DNA of 64,000 nt from an uncultured Clostridia bacterium (GTDB taxonomy: Bacteria > Bacillota > Clostridia > Christensenellales > Borkfalkiaceae): positions 62,001 through 126,000 of the forward strand of contig CALVWW010000001.1 of the NCBI GenBank assembly GCA_944368155.1, written 5' to 3'. Position numbers and translations under genes: made by a program. Under the pieces are notes generated by a model that saw only the letters and a list, made by a program, of their open reading frames with translations, did not search any database and was not told where the DNA came from. Of the stretch, positions 31,542 through 38,907 are shown one piece after another (position 1 is the first letter of the stretch; every line of letters starts with the position of its first letter).

Positions 31542-32045
31542 TCACTTTTTCTGCGCGGGAGCAAGCTCTGCGTATCCATTCCAACCGAAAACCGCCTCGA
31601 CGCTATCGTCTGCATATACTGTTGTTACGTCGCATATGTGCAGGATATGGTCGTCGGCGTCAACGGTCGAGTTGACCTTTGCAACTATGGCAAGGCGCGT
31701 TAATTCGGGGACACAAATTTCTGTTCCGTCAAGCTTCTGCATTGCAATATTGAATTTCTCAACCTTGTCGGTGTCTCTTCCGGAAGAGGTGCCGCAGGCA
31801 ATCAGTGCTCCTGCAAGTTCCGCGCCGGGAACGGCGATAACGACTTCATTGTTCTTTGCAAGCAGTTCAAGAGTGTACGCGCCCTTATTTAACGAGAATA
31901 CAACCTTTCCGGGGTTGGTTGAGGCATATGTCCAAAATGAAAGCGTTGCCATATTTGTCTTTCCGTCTGCCTTTTTGGAGCAGATAAAAGTCATGGGATT
32001 TGGCGAGGTATAAACGGGGGTCTGTGCAATTTTAATTTGGTTCAT
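31542..32045 (-). CDS. Flavin reductase-like (FMN split-barrel) protein
   Basis: 167 residues. The pattern TPNPMTFICSKKADGKTN (in the form SPNPMTFICSK), TLSFWTYASTNPGKVVFSL, EVVIAVPGAELAGALIACG and GRDTDKVEKFNIAM is the layout of the flavoredoxin/flavin reductase split barrel that binds FMN. It is first in the operon and would supply or use electrons for the two radical SAM enzymes, which is inference. ATG follows AAGGAG at a good distance; a consensus promoter with MarR-type repeats lies upstream. Confidence 0.82.
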   Translation of the reverse strand: MNQIKIAQTPVYTSPNPMTFICSKKADGKTNMATLSFWTYASTNPGKVVFSLNKGAYTLELLAKNNEVVIAVPGAELAGALIACGTSSGRDTDKVEKFNIAMQKLDGTEICVPELTRLAIVAKVNSTVDADDHILHICDVTTVYADDSVEAVFGWNGYAELAPAQKK

Positions 32046-32083
32046 AATAATCTCCTTAAATTAATTAAGTTCCATATGGTACT

Positions 32084-32115
32084 AATATAATACTATATAG
32101 TACTATTTATGTCAA
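32084..32115 (-). promoter_or_regulatory. Promoter and probable MarR operator of the cargo operon
   Basis: On the minus strand TTGACA (32115-32110), 17 bp and TATTAT (32092-32087). The spacer and -10 contain two direct copies of ATAGTAYTAT (ATAGTACTAT and ATAGTATTAT), followed by TTAGTACCA. Such overlap with the core promoter is how MarR repressors work; the operon encodes a MarR protein. Confidence 0.75.
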
Positions 32116-32189
32116 GCAAAATTTTCATTCTTAAAGGCTATAAGATAGAGGCATGGTGAAAATTGTGGGAATATACTGTAAAATTCAAA

Positions 32190-32218
32190 TTGACAATAAT
32201 GCATTTTTTATGTAAAAT
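32190..32218 (+). promoter_or_regulatory. Promoter of the XRE regulator/recombinase pair
   Basis: TTGACA (32190-32195), 17 bp and TAAAAT (32213-32218), 29 bp before the ATG of the regulator gene. Confidence 0.75.
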
Positions 32219-32246
32219 ATAAGCATAACACAAAAGGGAACTACCG

Positions 32247-32609
32247 ATGAAAGAATCTGGCATTGTGGCTGAAAGATTAAAGGCTCTGCGTGAAAGCGTT
32301 AAATTATCTCAGGCAAAATTAGCGGTAAAACTTGAACTAGAACAGACGGCGATCTTTCGTTATGAAAGTAAGACCTCATTTCCTCCTTATTCCGCATTGA
32401 TTCGATACGCCGATTATTTTGATGTGTCGCTCGACTACATTTTCGGACGTACGGACAAGCCGCAGGGCAAGCTGTACGACTATAACCCCAAAGCTTTCGA
32501 TGACGAGAAGATGCAGCAGTTTGTGGAGATGTGTTTTGACCCCAAATCTCCTGCCAATGCCAAACTTAAAGAAGCTGTGCTTAAACTCTTACGGGAGGAA
32601 CAGAAATAA
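32247..32609 (+). CDS. XRE family HTH regulator
   Basis: 120 residues. Residues about 8-65 form the helix-turn-helix: RLKALRESVKLSQAKLAVKL, EQTAIFRYESKTSFPP and ALIRYADYFDVSLDYIFGR. The remaining part (KPQGKLYDYNPKAF to the end) is soluble and helical. Phage- and element-borne regulators of this type control excision genes. Its stop codon overlaps the first base of the recombinase ATG (TAATG), so the two are coupled. It probably controls the recombinase and its own promoter. Confidence 0.85.
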   Translation: MKESGIVAERLKALRESVKLSQAKLAVKLELEQTAIFRYESKTSFPPYSALIRYADYFDVSLDYIFGRTDKPQGKLYDYNPKAFDDEKMQQFVEMCFDPKSPANAKLKEAVLKLLREEQK

Positions 32610-34108
32610 TGAGAGCCGTAATTTATGCCCGCTATTCGAGCGACAATCAGACCGAAGCGTCGATAGAAGGTCAGATACGAGAATGTATGGAGTATGCGAC
32701 CTATAACGATATTCAGGTTATCGGCAACTACATCGACCGTGCGTTCTCGGCAAAGACAGACCACCGCCCCGAATTTCAACGAATGATAAAGGACAGCTAT
32801 AAGCATGCCTTTGATTGTATTATCGTCTGGAAGCTGGACAGGTTTTCCCGTAACCGCTACGATAGCGCGCACTATAAAGCGTTGTTGCGCAAAAATGGAG
32901 TAAAGGTCATCTCTGCAAAGGAGACAATTGCCGAAGGCTCCGAGGGTATACTGCTGGAAAGCGTTCTGGAAGGCATGGCAGAATACTATTCAGCCGAACT
33001 TGCTGAAAAGGTAACGCGCGGTATGAAGGAAAACGCCTTAAAAGGTTTGTGGAATGGCGGCAACGTTCCGTTCGGCTATGTTATAAATAATGAGCGCAAG
33101 CTCGATATTGATCCGCAAGCCGCGCCCGTCATTCAGGAAATTTTTAAGTTGTGCAATGACGGAAAGACGGTGAAAGAGATCTATCGCATAATGAACGAGC
33201 GCAAAGTAACTCGCTCGAACGGCAAGGCATTGAGATACAATGCAATCCGATATATGCTTTCTAACAGAGTATATATCGGAGAGTATCACCACATGGGAGT
33301 AGTTATAGAGAACAGTGTGCCGCAGCTCATTTCGGAAGAGCTGTTCGATGCCGTGCAGTTGGAACTTGCCAAGAATTCAAAGGCACCGGCAAGACATACA
33401 GCAGATGAGGATTATCTGCTTACCACAAAACTTTTCTGTGGGAGATGCGGCGCAATGATGGTTGCGCAGGCAGGAACAAGCGGTACAAAAGGCGTTGTCT
33501 ATCGCTATTATGCCTGTGTGCGGCAGAAGAAGCACCAATGCGAAAAGAAGCCTGTCAGCAAGACCAAGCTGGAAGATTTCATTGTCTATAAGACTATGGA
33601 ATTCCTAAAAGACGACGACATTATTGAAAGGCTTTCGGCAAAGCTGTACGAGTTGCAGTACACAGAGAGTACTATTCTCCCGAAGTTGCAGGAGCAGTTG
33701 AAACAAAAGGAAAAAGAGATAGAAAATATCGTCAATGCCGTGCAGAAGGGCTACGCAACGGAAACGCTATTGAAACGACTTGACGGGCTGGAGAAGCAGA
33801 AGCGTGAGATAAGCGATGTGATTGCCAAAGAACAGCTTAAATCTCCGATTTTCTCGCAAGACCATTTCAAAATGGCACTATCCAACTTCCGCAAGATAGA
33901 CATAACCACGCAGGAAGGCAAGCGCAAGATAATAGATACTTTTATCAATGCAATTTACCTTTATGACGACCACTTAAAAATTATATACAACGCCAACGGT
34001 AAGGAAGAAACAATAAGCCTTGCGGAACTCGAAAGTTCAACTTTGTTTTCACGCGGGGCACCAAAACGGCGGCGGAAACATTGTTTCCGCCGCCGTTTTG
34101 TTATATAA
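32609..34108 (+). CDS. Large serine recombinase (site-specific integrase)
   Basis: 499 residues. The N-terminal resolvase domain has YARYSSDNQTEASIEGQIREC with the nucleophilic Ser in RYSS (residues about 8-11) and WKLDRFSRNRYD. Next come the recombinase domain (NGGNVPFGYVINNERKLDID, RVYIGEYHHMGV) and the zinc ribbon (FCGRCGAMM ... YYACVRQKKHQCEKK), then a coiled coil (about 350-410). It should integrate and excise the element. The last 15 or so codons lie in an 18-bp perfect hairpin that begins right after the proposed border, so the C-terminus may be encoded by flanking DNA. Confidence 0.92.
   Translation: MRAVIYARYSSDNQTEASIEGQIRECMEYATYNDIQVIGNYIDRAFSAKTDHRPEFQRMIKDSYKHAFDCIIVWKLDRFSRNRYDSAHYKALLRKNGVKVISAKETIAEGSEGILLESVLEGMAEYYSAELAEKVTRGMKENALKGLWNGGNVPFGYVINNERKLDIDPQAAPVIQEIFKLCNDGKTVKEIYRIMNERKVTRSNGKALRYNAIRYMLSNRVYIGEYHHMGVVIENSVPQLISEELFDAVQLELAKNSKAPARHTADEDYLLTTKLFCGRCGAMMVAQAGTSGTKGVVYRYYACVRQKKHQCEKKPVSKTKLEDFIVYKTMEFLKDDDIIERLSAKLYELQYTESTILPKLQEQLKQKEKEIENIVNAVQKGYATETLLKRLDGLEKQKREISDVIAKEQLKSPIFSQDHFKMALSNFRKIDITTQEGKRKIIDTFINAIYLYDDHLKIIYNANGKEETISLAELESSTLFSRGAPKRRRKHCFRRRFVI
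34062..34103 (+). terminator. 18-bp perfect hairpin overlapping the recombinase end
   Basis: The arm CAAAACGGCGGCGGAAAC (34062-34079), loop ATT and its complement (34083-34100) form a very stable stem followed by TTAT. It starts directly after GGCACCA, the proposed element border. It could be the former terminator of the tRNA-Leu(AAG) gene displaced by the insertion. Confidence 0.75.
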
Positions 34109-34147
34109 GAAGCATAAGTTTTAATTTATTAATCTTGGTTAATTTAA

Positions 34148-34176
34148 TTGATTATCATTTTAAGCAATGCTATAAT
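34148..34176 (+). promoter_or_regulatory. Promoter of the HMA protein gene
   Basis: TTGATT (34148-34153), 17 bp and TATAAT (34171-34176), about 50 bp before the ATG at 34229. Confidence 0.7.
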
Positions 34177-34228
34177 ATTATAAAAGGGCGTAAAGGCGGC
34201 AGCCTTCGGCGAAAGGAGCTGAATCATT

Positions 34229-34486
34229 ATGGTTAAAATAACTTTGGAAGTTGAGGGAATGCATTGCGGGATGTGCGAATCGCACGTAAACGATGCCGTG
34301 CGCAGGGCATGCAACGTTAAAAAAGTAAATTCTTCGCATGTAAAAAGGATTACTGAAATTGTTGCAGAGGACGGTACGGATGTCGAGAAAATCAAGTCTG
34401 CGATTGCTGCGCAGGGCTACGGCGTTGGCAATGTTAAAACTGAGCCGTATGAAAAACGTGGACGACTTTTCCGTTTCAGAAAGTAA
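34229..34486 (+). CDS. HMA-domain metal-binding protein (CopZ-like)
   Basis: 85 residues. The heavy-metal-associated fold shows the metal site GMHCGMCESHV (CxxC at residues about 14-17), with the usual beta-alpha-beta order and a final AAQGYGVGNVKTE. A short basic tail (EKRGRLFRFRK) is added. Such proteins carry Cu(I) or similar ions in the cytoplasm. No cop ATPase or repressor gene is adjacent, so its partner is not visible. ATG follows AAAGGAG. Confidence 0.85.
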   Translation: MVKITLEVEGMHCGMCESHVNDAVRRACNVKKVNSSHVKRITEIVAEDGTDVEKIKSAIAAQGYGVGNVKTEPYEKRGRLFRFRK

Positions 34487-34506
34487 TAAAAGTGCCGGCT
34501 AATTTT

Positions 34507-34545
34507 GCTCAGTCCGCTTGTTCGGACTGGGCAGTTTGCTTATTT
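34507..34545 (+). terminator. Terminator-like hairpin after the HMA gene
   Basis: GCTCAGTCCG and CGGACTGGGC form a 10-bp stem (one G-U pair) followed by a T-rich stretch. The rest of the 34487-34829 intergenic region holds the glgC promoter and its leader. Confidence 0.65.
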
Positions 34546-34663
34546 TGGTATTTTTATCGGGATGTTTTCAGCTTTTGCAACAAAAACTTTTCATTTTTAA
34601 CATTAGGTGGCTTATCAACAAGTATTTTTTTAGCAATTTGTGTTAAAAAAATCAAATTCGGTC

Positions 34664-34692
34664 TTGAAAAATGAATATTTATATGATACAAT
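34664..34692 (+). promoter_or_regulatory. Promoter of the glgCDA operon
   Basis: TTGAAA (34664-34669), 17 bp and TACAAT (34687-34692). The predicted mRNA has a leader of about 130 nt before glgC; I recognise no riboswitch in it. Confidence 0.7.
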
Positions 34693-34829
34693 AAATAAGG
34701 TGTTATATGCATTATCTTGCTTTATAAGCCTCATGGGCGGAATTGTACTCATTCACTGTTGTAAAACTGTGACTGTTGCAGTTCTGTTTAACATAAAAGC
34801 AAAAAATATTTATTGGGGGACTAAAAGTT

Positions 34830-36032
34830 ATGCTAAGAAAAAAAGAGTGCGTAGCTATGCTGCTTGCAGGCGGACAAGGCAGTCGTCTGTATGCCCTTAC
34901 AAGTAACATAGCTAAACCTGCCGTATCTTTCGGTGCGAAATACAGGATTATAGACTTCCCGCTGTCTAACTGTATAAATTCGGGCATTGATACGGTGGGC
35001 GTTCTCACACAGTACCAGCCGCTCGTGTTAAACGAGTATGTAGGCAACGGCCAGCCTTGGGATCTCGACAGAACTTTCGGCGGCGTGCACATTCTTTCGC
35101 CTTATGAGGCGAAGAAGTCGACTTCATGGTATAAAGGCACGGCAAACGCCATTTACCAGAATATCCGCTTCATGAAGATGTACGACCCCGATTATGTTCT
35201 CATTCTTTCGGGCGACCATATTTATAAGATGGATTATGATAAGATGCTCAAAGCGCACAAAGACGCCGGCGCGGCATGCACCATCGCCTGTATGGAAGTT
35301 CCTATGAAGGAGGCTTCCCGTTTCGGCATTTTAAACACTAATCCCGACGGCTCAATATATGAATTTGAAGAGAAACCTAAGCAGCCGAAGAGTAATTTAG
35401 CTTCAATGGGTATATACATCTTCAGTGCAGACAAGCTCTTTAAATATCTTGAGCTTGACGAAGAAGACCCTAATTCGGAAAATGACTTCGGTAAAAATGT
35501 GTTGCCTGCAATGCTTAATGCCGGCGAGAAAATGTTCTCTTACCGCTTTGAAGGATATTGGAAGGATGTTGGCACTATAAGCTCGCTCCTTGAGGCCAAT
35601 ATGGACCTTCTGGGCGTTGCCCCCAATTTTGACCTCGATGACCAGGACCACGTAATACATTCAAGAAGTCCTCTTTCGCCTCCGGCGTATGTTGAGGGTG
35701 AAGTAGTTAACAGCATAGTTGCCAACGGCTGCGAAATAGAAGGAAAGATAGTCAATTCTGTAATAGGCACCAATTGTGTTGTTGAAGAGGGGGCTGTTGT
35801 ATGCGACAGCGTACTGATGGGCAACATTACCGTCAAAAAGGGTGCATCTATAAGTTACTCTATTATCGACGAAGAAGTAACGATATGCGAAAATGCTGTT
35901 ATCGGTGCGGTAAAAGAAGAGGCCGCCAAAGTCGAGAGTAAAACGGCCGGCATCACCGTACTTGGCAGGGGTATTACCGTAAAAGAAGGCGGGAAAGTTG
36001 CTGCCGGTGAAATTGTCGATAAGGACGTATAA
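34830..36032 (+). CDS. glgC: Glucose-1-phosphate adenylyltransferase, catalytic subunit
   Basis: 400 residues. It makes ADP-glucose from ATP and glucose 1-phosphate, the committed step of glycogen synthesis. The catalytic signature is [14 protein letters not shown] (residues about 12-25), followed by [33 protein letters not shown] and [11 protein letters not shown]; the C-terminal third is a left-handed beta helix ([21 protein letters not shown] in part) for allosteric control. In Firmicutes GlgC works with GlgD, whose gene follows after 15 bp. ATG follows GGGGGAC. Confidence 0.96.
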   Translation: MLRKKECVAMLLAGGQGSRLYALTSNIAKPAVSFGAKYRIIDFPLSNCINSGIDTVGVLTQYQPLVLNEYVGNGQPWDLDRTFGGVHILSPYEAKKSTSWYKGTANAIYQNIRFMKMYDPDYVLILSGDHIYKMDYDKMLKAHKDAGAACTIACMEVPMKEASRFGILNTNPDGSIYEFEEKPKQPKSNLASMGIYIFSADKLFKYLELDEEDPNSENDFGKNVLPAMLNAGEKMFSYRFEGYWKDVGTISSLLEANMDLLGVAPNFDLDDQDHVIHSRSPLSPPAYVEGEVVNSIVANGCEIEGKIVNSVIGTNCVVEEGAVVCDSVLMGNITVKKGASISYSIIDEEVTICENAVIGAVKEEAAKVESKTAGITVLGRGITVKEGGKVAAGEIVDKDV

Positions 36033-36047
36033 GGGAGGAAATGCAAA

Positions 36048-37154
36048 ATGGCTTCTACTGTAGGTGTTATTTTTTCAAGCATAAATGACGAAAATGTACC
36101 CGAACTTACCAGAGTAAGGTCAATGGGTTCTGTGCCTTACGGCGGCAGATACCGTCTTATTGACTTTGCACTCTCCAATATGGTTAACTCAGGAATAACC
36201 ACCGTGGGAGTGATAACCAAGCAGAACTATCAGTCGCTTATGGACCACCTCGGCACGGGAAAAGACTGGGATCTTGCGAGAAAGGAGGGTGGTTTAATTC
36301 TGCTCCCTCCTTACAGCGATGAATCTGAAACACTGTATAAGGGCAGGCTTGAGGCTTTGAAGGGCGCCACTTCATTTTTAAAGAAGTGCAAGCAAGATTA
36401 TGTCGTTCTCTCTGACAGCGATTCAGTTTATAAACTCGATTACAGCAAGGTTATAAAGTATCACGAAGAGAAGAATGCCGACCTTACGCTTGTATATCAT
36501 GAGCATGAAGTTTCGAAGTCGCATTATTATGTTACATTTGAAACTGATGAGAGCGGGAGAATCAATGACCTTTGTATTAATCCCGTAACAAGCGGCGTTA
36601 AGAAGAATTATATAAATGTAATGGTAGCGCGCACATCGTTCCTTCTTAATCTTATTCAGGACGCGATTCAGCACGGTTACACAAGTTTCGGCAGAGATAT
36701 TCTCGTTCCCGGCGTAAAAAATATGAAGCTCTATGGCTATAAACTTGAAGGATATTATGCAAACATAGATTCGCTTGAAGCATATTTTAACGCCAATCTT
36801 GACCTGCTCAGCAAGGATATCAGGCAGGAAATATTTGGTGACAGAGATGTTTATACCAAGGTAAACGACAGTGCGCCTGCTAAATTTACCGACACTGCTG
36901 CCGTTAAAAATTCACTCATATCCGATGGTTGCCTCATTGAAGGCACCGTTGAAAACTGCATACTTTTCCGCGGCGTAAAGATAGGTAAGGGCGCGGTTGT
37001 TAAAAACTGCATACTTATGACCGATAACTATGTCGGACACGACTGCAACCTTGCGTATGTTGTGAGTGATAAGAACACAATAATACGCGACAACAGAGTG
37101 CTTGCCGGGTGTGAGATAAAGCCCTATTTCATAGGAAAGGGTGCGCTCATATAA
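36048..37154 (+). CDS. glgD: GlgD, regulatory subunit of ADP-glucose pyrophosphorylase
   Basis: 368 residues, homologous to GlgC, but the Gly-rich ATP loop is missing: the protein starts TVGVIFSSINDENVPELTRVRS instead of GGxGxRL. YRLIDFALSNMVNSGITTVG and LSDSDSVYKLDYSK are kept in modified form. GlgD is a non-catalytic partner that raises the activity of GlgC. The beta-helix end (KNSLISDGCLIEGTVENCIL in part) is present. It lies between glgC and glgA, the standard clostridial order. AGGGAGG precedes the ATG. Confidence 0.95.
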   Translation: MASTVGVIFSSINDENVPELTRVRSMGSVPYGGRYRLIDFALSNMVNSGITTVGVITKQNYQSLMDHLGTGKDWDLARKEGGLILLPPYSDESETLYKGRLEALKGATSFLKKCKQDYVVLSDSDSVYKLDYSKVIKYHEEKNADLTLVYHEHEVSKSHYYVTFETDESGRINDLCINPVTSGVKKNYINVMVARTSFLLNLIQDAIQHGYTSFGRDILVPGVKNMKLYGYKLEGYYANIDSLEAYFNANLDLLSKDIRQEIFGDRDVYTKVNDSAPAKFTDTAAVKNSLISDGCLIEGTVENCILFRGVKIGKGAVVKNCILMTDNYVGHDCNLAYVVSDKNTIIRDNRVLAGCEIKPYFIGKGALI

Positions 37155-37180
37155 ACTGGTTTTTACTAAGGTAAAAAGTT

Positions 37181-38755
37181 ATGTCAACAGAAAATTTAAG
37201 TGGAAATAAAACAAATGCGGCTAAGAGGAGCGGAGTGCGTATTGCCTCCGCGACTCATACCCGCCGCAAAACATCGACAGTTAAAACAGTAAAGGAGGCT
37301 GAAGTGCCTGTACAGGCAGAATCTGCTACCATGGATGATAAGAAAAAAATATTATTTGTAGCTTCGGAGTGTACGCCGTTCATTCAGACGGGCGGCCTCG
37401 CTGAAGTTATCGGTTCGCTCTCCAAGGCGCTTGCCGCAACAGGCAGATTTGATGTGAGAGTTGTAGTGCCTATGTATTCCGATATCAAATGGGAATATAA
37501 ACAGCAGTTCAACTATATCGGCAATATTTATGTTCCCCTTGCATGGAGAAATCAATATTGCGGTATATTCACATATGAAAAAGACGGAGTTATTTTCTAT
37601 TTCCTTGATAATGAGTTCTATTTCAAGCGTCCCGGATGCTACGGTTACTTTGACGATGGCGAGAGATTTGCTTTCTTCTCGCGCAGCGTGCTTGAAATAA
37701 TGCCGTTTATCAATTTCTATCCCGATATAATGCATTGCCACGACTGGCAGGCGGCGCTTGCGGCAATCTACCTTAAAACTAACTATTGCTTCAGAGAGGA
37801 GTATCAGTTCATAAGGGCGCTCTTTACTATCCATAATATAGAATATCAGGGTATTTACTCAATGGATATTTTGAGCGACTTGTTTGATATTTATGGTACC
37901 TATGCCGGACTTGTCGAGTATAACAATTGCATTAACCTCATGAAAGGAGCAATCGAGTGCTGTGAAAGATTCTCTACCGTAAGTCCTACCTATGCTGAGG
38001 AGATTAAGAATCCTTATTTTGCTCACGGACTCGACCCCATTATCCGCAGAAATGAATTTAAGCTTTGCGGTATTCTCAACGGTATCGACGACATCGGCTA
38101 TAATCCCAAGTACGACAGTCACCTGTTTGCGCCCTATTCGCCGGAAGATTTTGCGGGTAAAAAGGTGTGCAAATCAGAGTTGCAGCGAATGCTCGGACTG
38201 TACGACAGTGCCGATACCCCCATAGTTGCCATGATTTCACGTCTGGCCGCTCATAAGGGACTTGACCTTGTAACCACAGTAATTGACGAAATACTTCAGG
38301 ATGATGTTCAGTTTGTATTGCTTGGTACCGGCGAGTCGCATTTTGAAGGTTGGTTCTCCGACCTTGCCAGACGTTATCCGGGTAAAGTGAGCGCGAACAT
38401 AATGTTCAACGGTGATTTATCGCGTAAGATTTACTCCGGTGCCGATATTTTCCTTATGCCCTCGAAGTCAGAGCCCTGCGGCCTTTCGCAGATGATTGCC
38501 TGCCGTTACGGCACTGTTCCCGTTGTAAGGGAAACCGGAGGGCTTAAAGACAGCATTAAGCCTCTCGAAAACGGCTATACTTTTGCCAATTATAACGCGC
38601 ATGATATGATGTATGTAGTGCGTGAAGCTATAGCGGACTACAGAAACAAAGAAGAGTGGGCGAAGCTCATGTACAGGGCCGCTACTACCGATTTCAGCTG
38701 GAATCAGTCGGCCAAGCAGTATGAAGCGCTCTATTACGATATGCTTAAATATTGA
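37181..38755 (+). CDS. glgA: Glycogen synthase (GT5) with an N-terminal extension
   Basis: 524 residues. The first 55 or so are a Lys/Arg/Thr-rich extension not found in most GlgA proteins, although a second ATG at 37331 lies just before the catalytic domain (MDDKKKILFVASECTPFIQ). Family motifs: QTGGLAEVIGSL (Gln in place of the common Lys), HCHDWQAAL, FTIHNIEYQGIY, SRLAAHKGLDLV, MPSKSEPCGLSQMIA and ETGGLKDS. It extends glycogen from ADP-glucose. It follows glgD by 26 bp. No glgB lies in the window. Confidence 0.95.
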   Translation: MSTENLSGNKTNAAKRSGVRIASATHTRRKTSTVKTVKEAEVPVQAESATMDDKKKILFVASECTPFIQTGGLAEVIGSLSKALAATGRFDVRVVVPMYSDIKWEYKQQFNYIGNIYVPLAWRNQYCGIFTYEKDGVIFYFLDNEFYFKRPGCYGYFDDGERFAFFSRSVLEIMPFINFYPDIMHCHDWQAALAAIYLKTNYCFREEYQFIRALFTIHNIEYQGIYSMDILSDLFDIYGTYAGLVEYNNCINLMKGAIECCERFSTVSPTYAEEIKNPYFAHGLDPIIRRNEFKLCGILNGIDDIGYNPKYDSHLFAPYSPEDFAGKKVCKSELQRMLGLYDSADTPIVAMISRLAAHKGLDLVTTVIDEILQDDVQFVLLGTGESHFEGWFSDLARRYPGKVSANIMFNGDLSRKIYSGADIFLMPSKSEPCGLSQMIACRYGTVPVVRETGGLKDSIKPLENGYTFANYNAHDMMYVVREAIADYRNKEEWAKLMYRAATTDFSWNQSAKQYEALYYDMLKY

Positions 38756-38773
38756 TTTTGGGTGCGTTGTCGG

Positions 38774-38802
38774 TTGCATTTGCTTAAAAAAAAGTGTATA
38801 AT
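38774..38802 (+). promoter_or_regulatory. Promoter of glgP
   Basis: TTGCAT (38774-38779), 17 bp and TATAAT (38797-38802). Transcription should start near 38809, directly before the hairpin at 38811. Confidence 0.75.
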
Positions 38803-38810
38803 AGTTTTGC

Positions 38811-38841
38811 AAAGACCTTTCTTATAATTAGAAAGGTCTTT
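38811..38841 (+). promoter_or_regulatory. 5'-terminal hairpin of the glgP transcript
   Basis: AAAGACCTTTC, loop TTATAATTA and GAAAGGTCTTT form an 11-bp perfect stem. It may be the terminator of the glgCDA operon, or a 5' stabilising/attenuating structure of the glgP mRNA, since the promoter lies just upstream. Confidence 0.6.
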
Positions 38842-38907
38842 ACAAGGTAAACAGCTTTTCAATTATTACCCAGATTTACACAGCATAAAAAGGAGAATAA
38901 GGTTCTA

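Larger units (their letters stand above)
27036..34061. mobile_element. Integrative mobilizable element (MobV relaxase, serine recombinase)
   Basis: Between the CCA end of tRNA-Leu(AAG) and GGCACCA at 34055-34061 lies a block whose content differs from the host context: a MobV relaxase, a pMV158-like oriT, a hairpin array, a four-gene MarR/radical-SAM cargo operon, an XRE regulator and a large serine recombinase at the right end. There are no conjugation secretion genes, so it should need a helper element. The ends are estimates: serine recombinases leave only a 2-3 bp core, and only GCACCA is shared by both borders. Confidence 0.7.

Noticed and set aside
33669-33690. A further copy of the AGTACTAT palindromic element
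   Set aside because: Only the central AGTACTAT matches; the flanks and the ACATAAT part are missing, and it is in the recombinase coding region.
34033-34061. Second tRNA-Leu 3' end at the right element border
   Set aside because: GTTCAACT and GCACCA are shared with the tRNA, but the distance between them differs by five bases and the T and acceptor stems cannot form; kept only as a possible short core.
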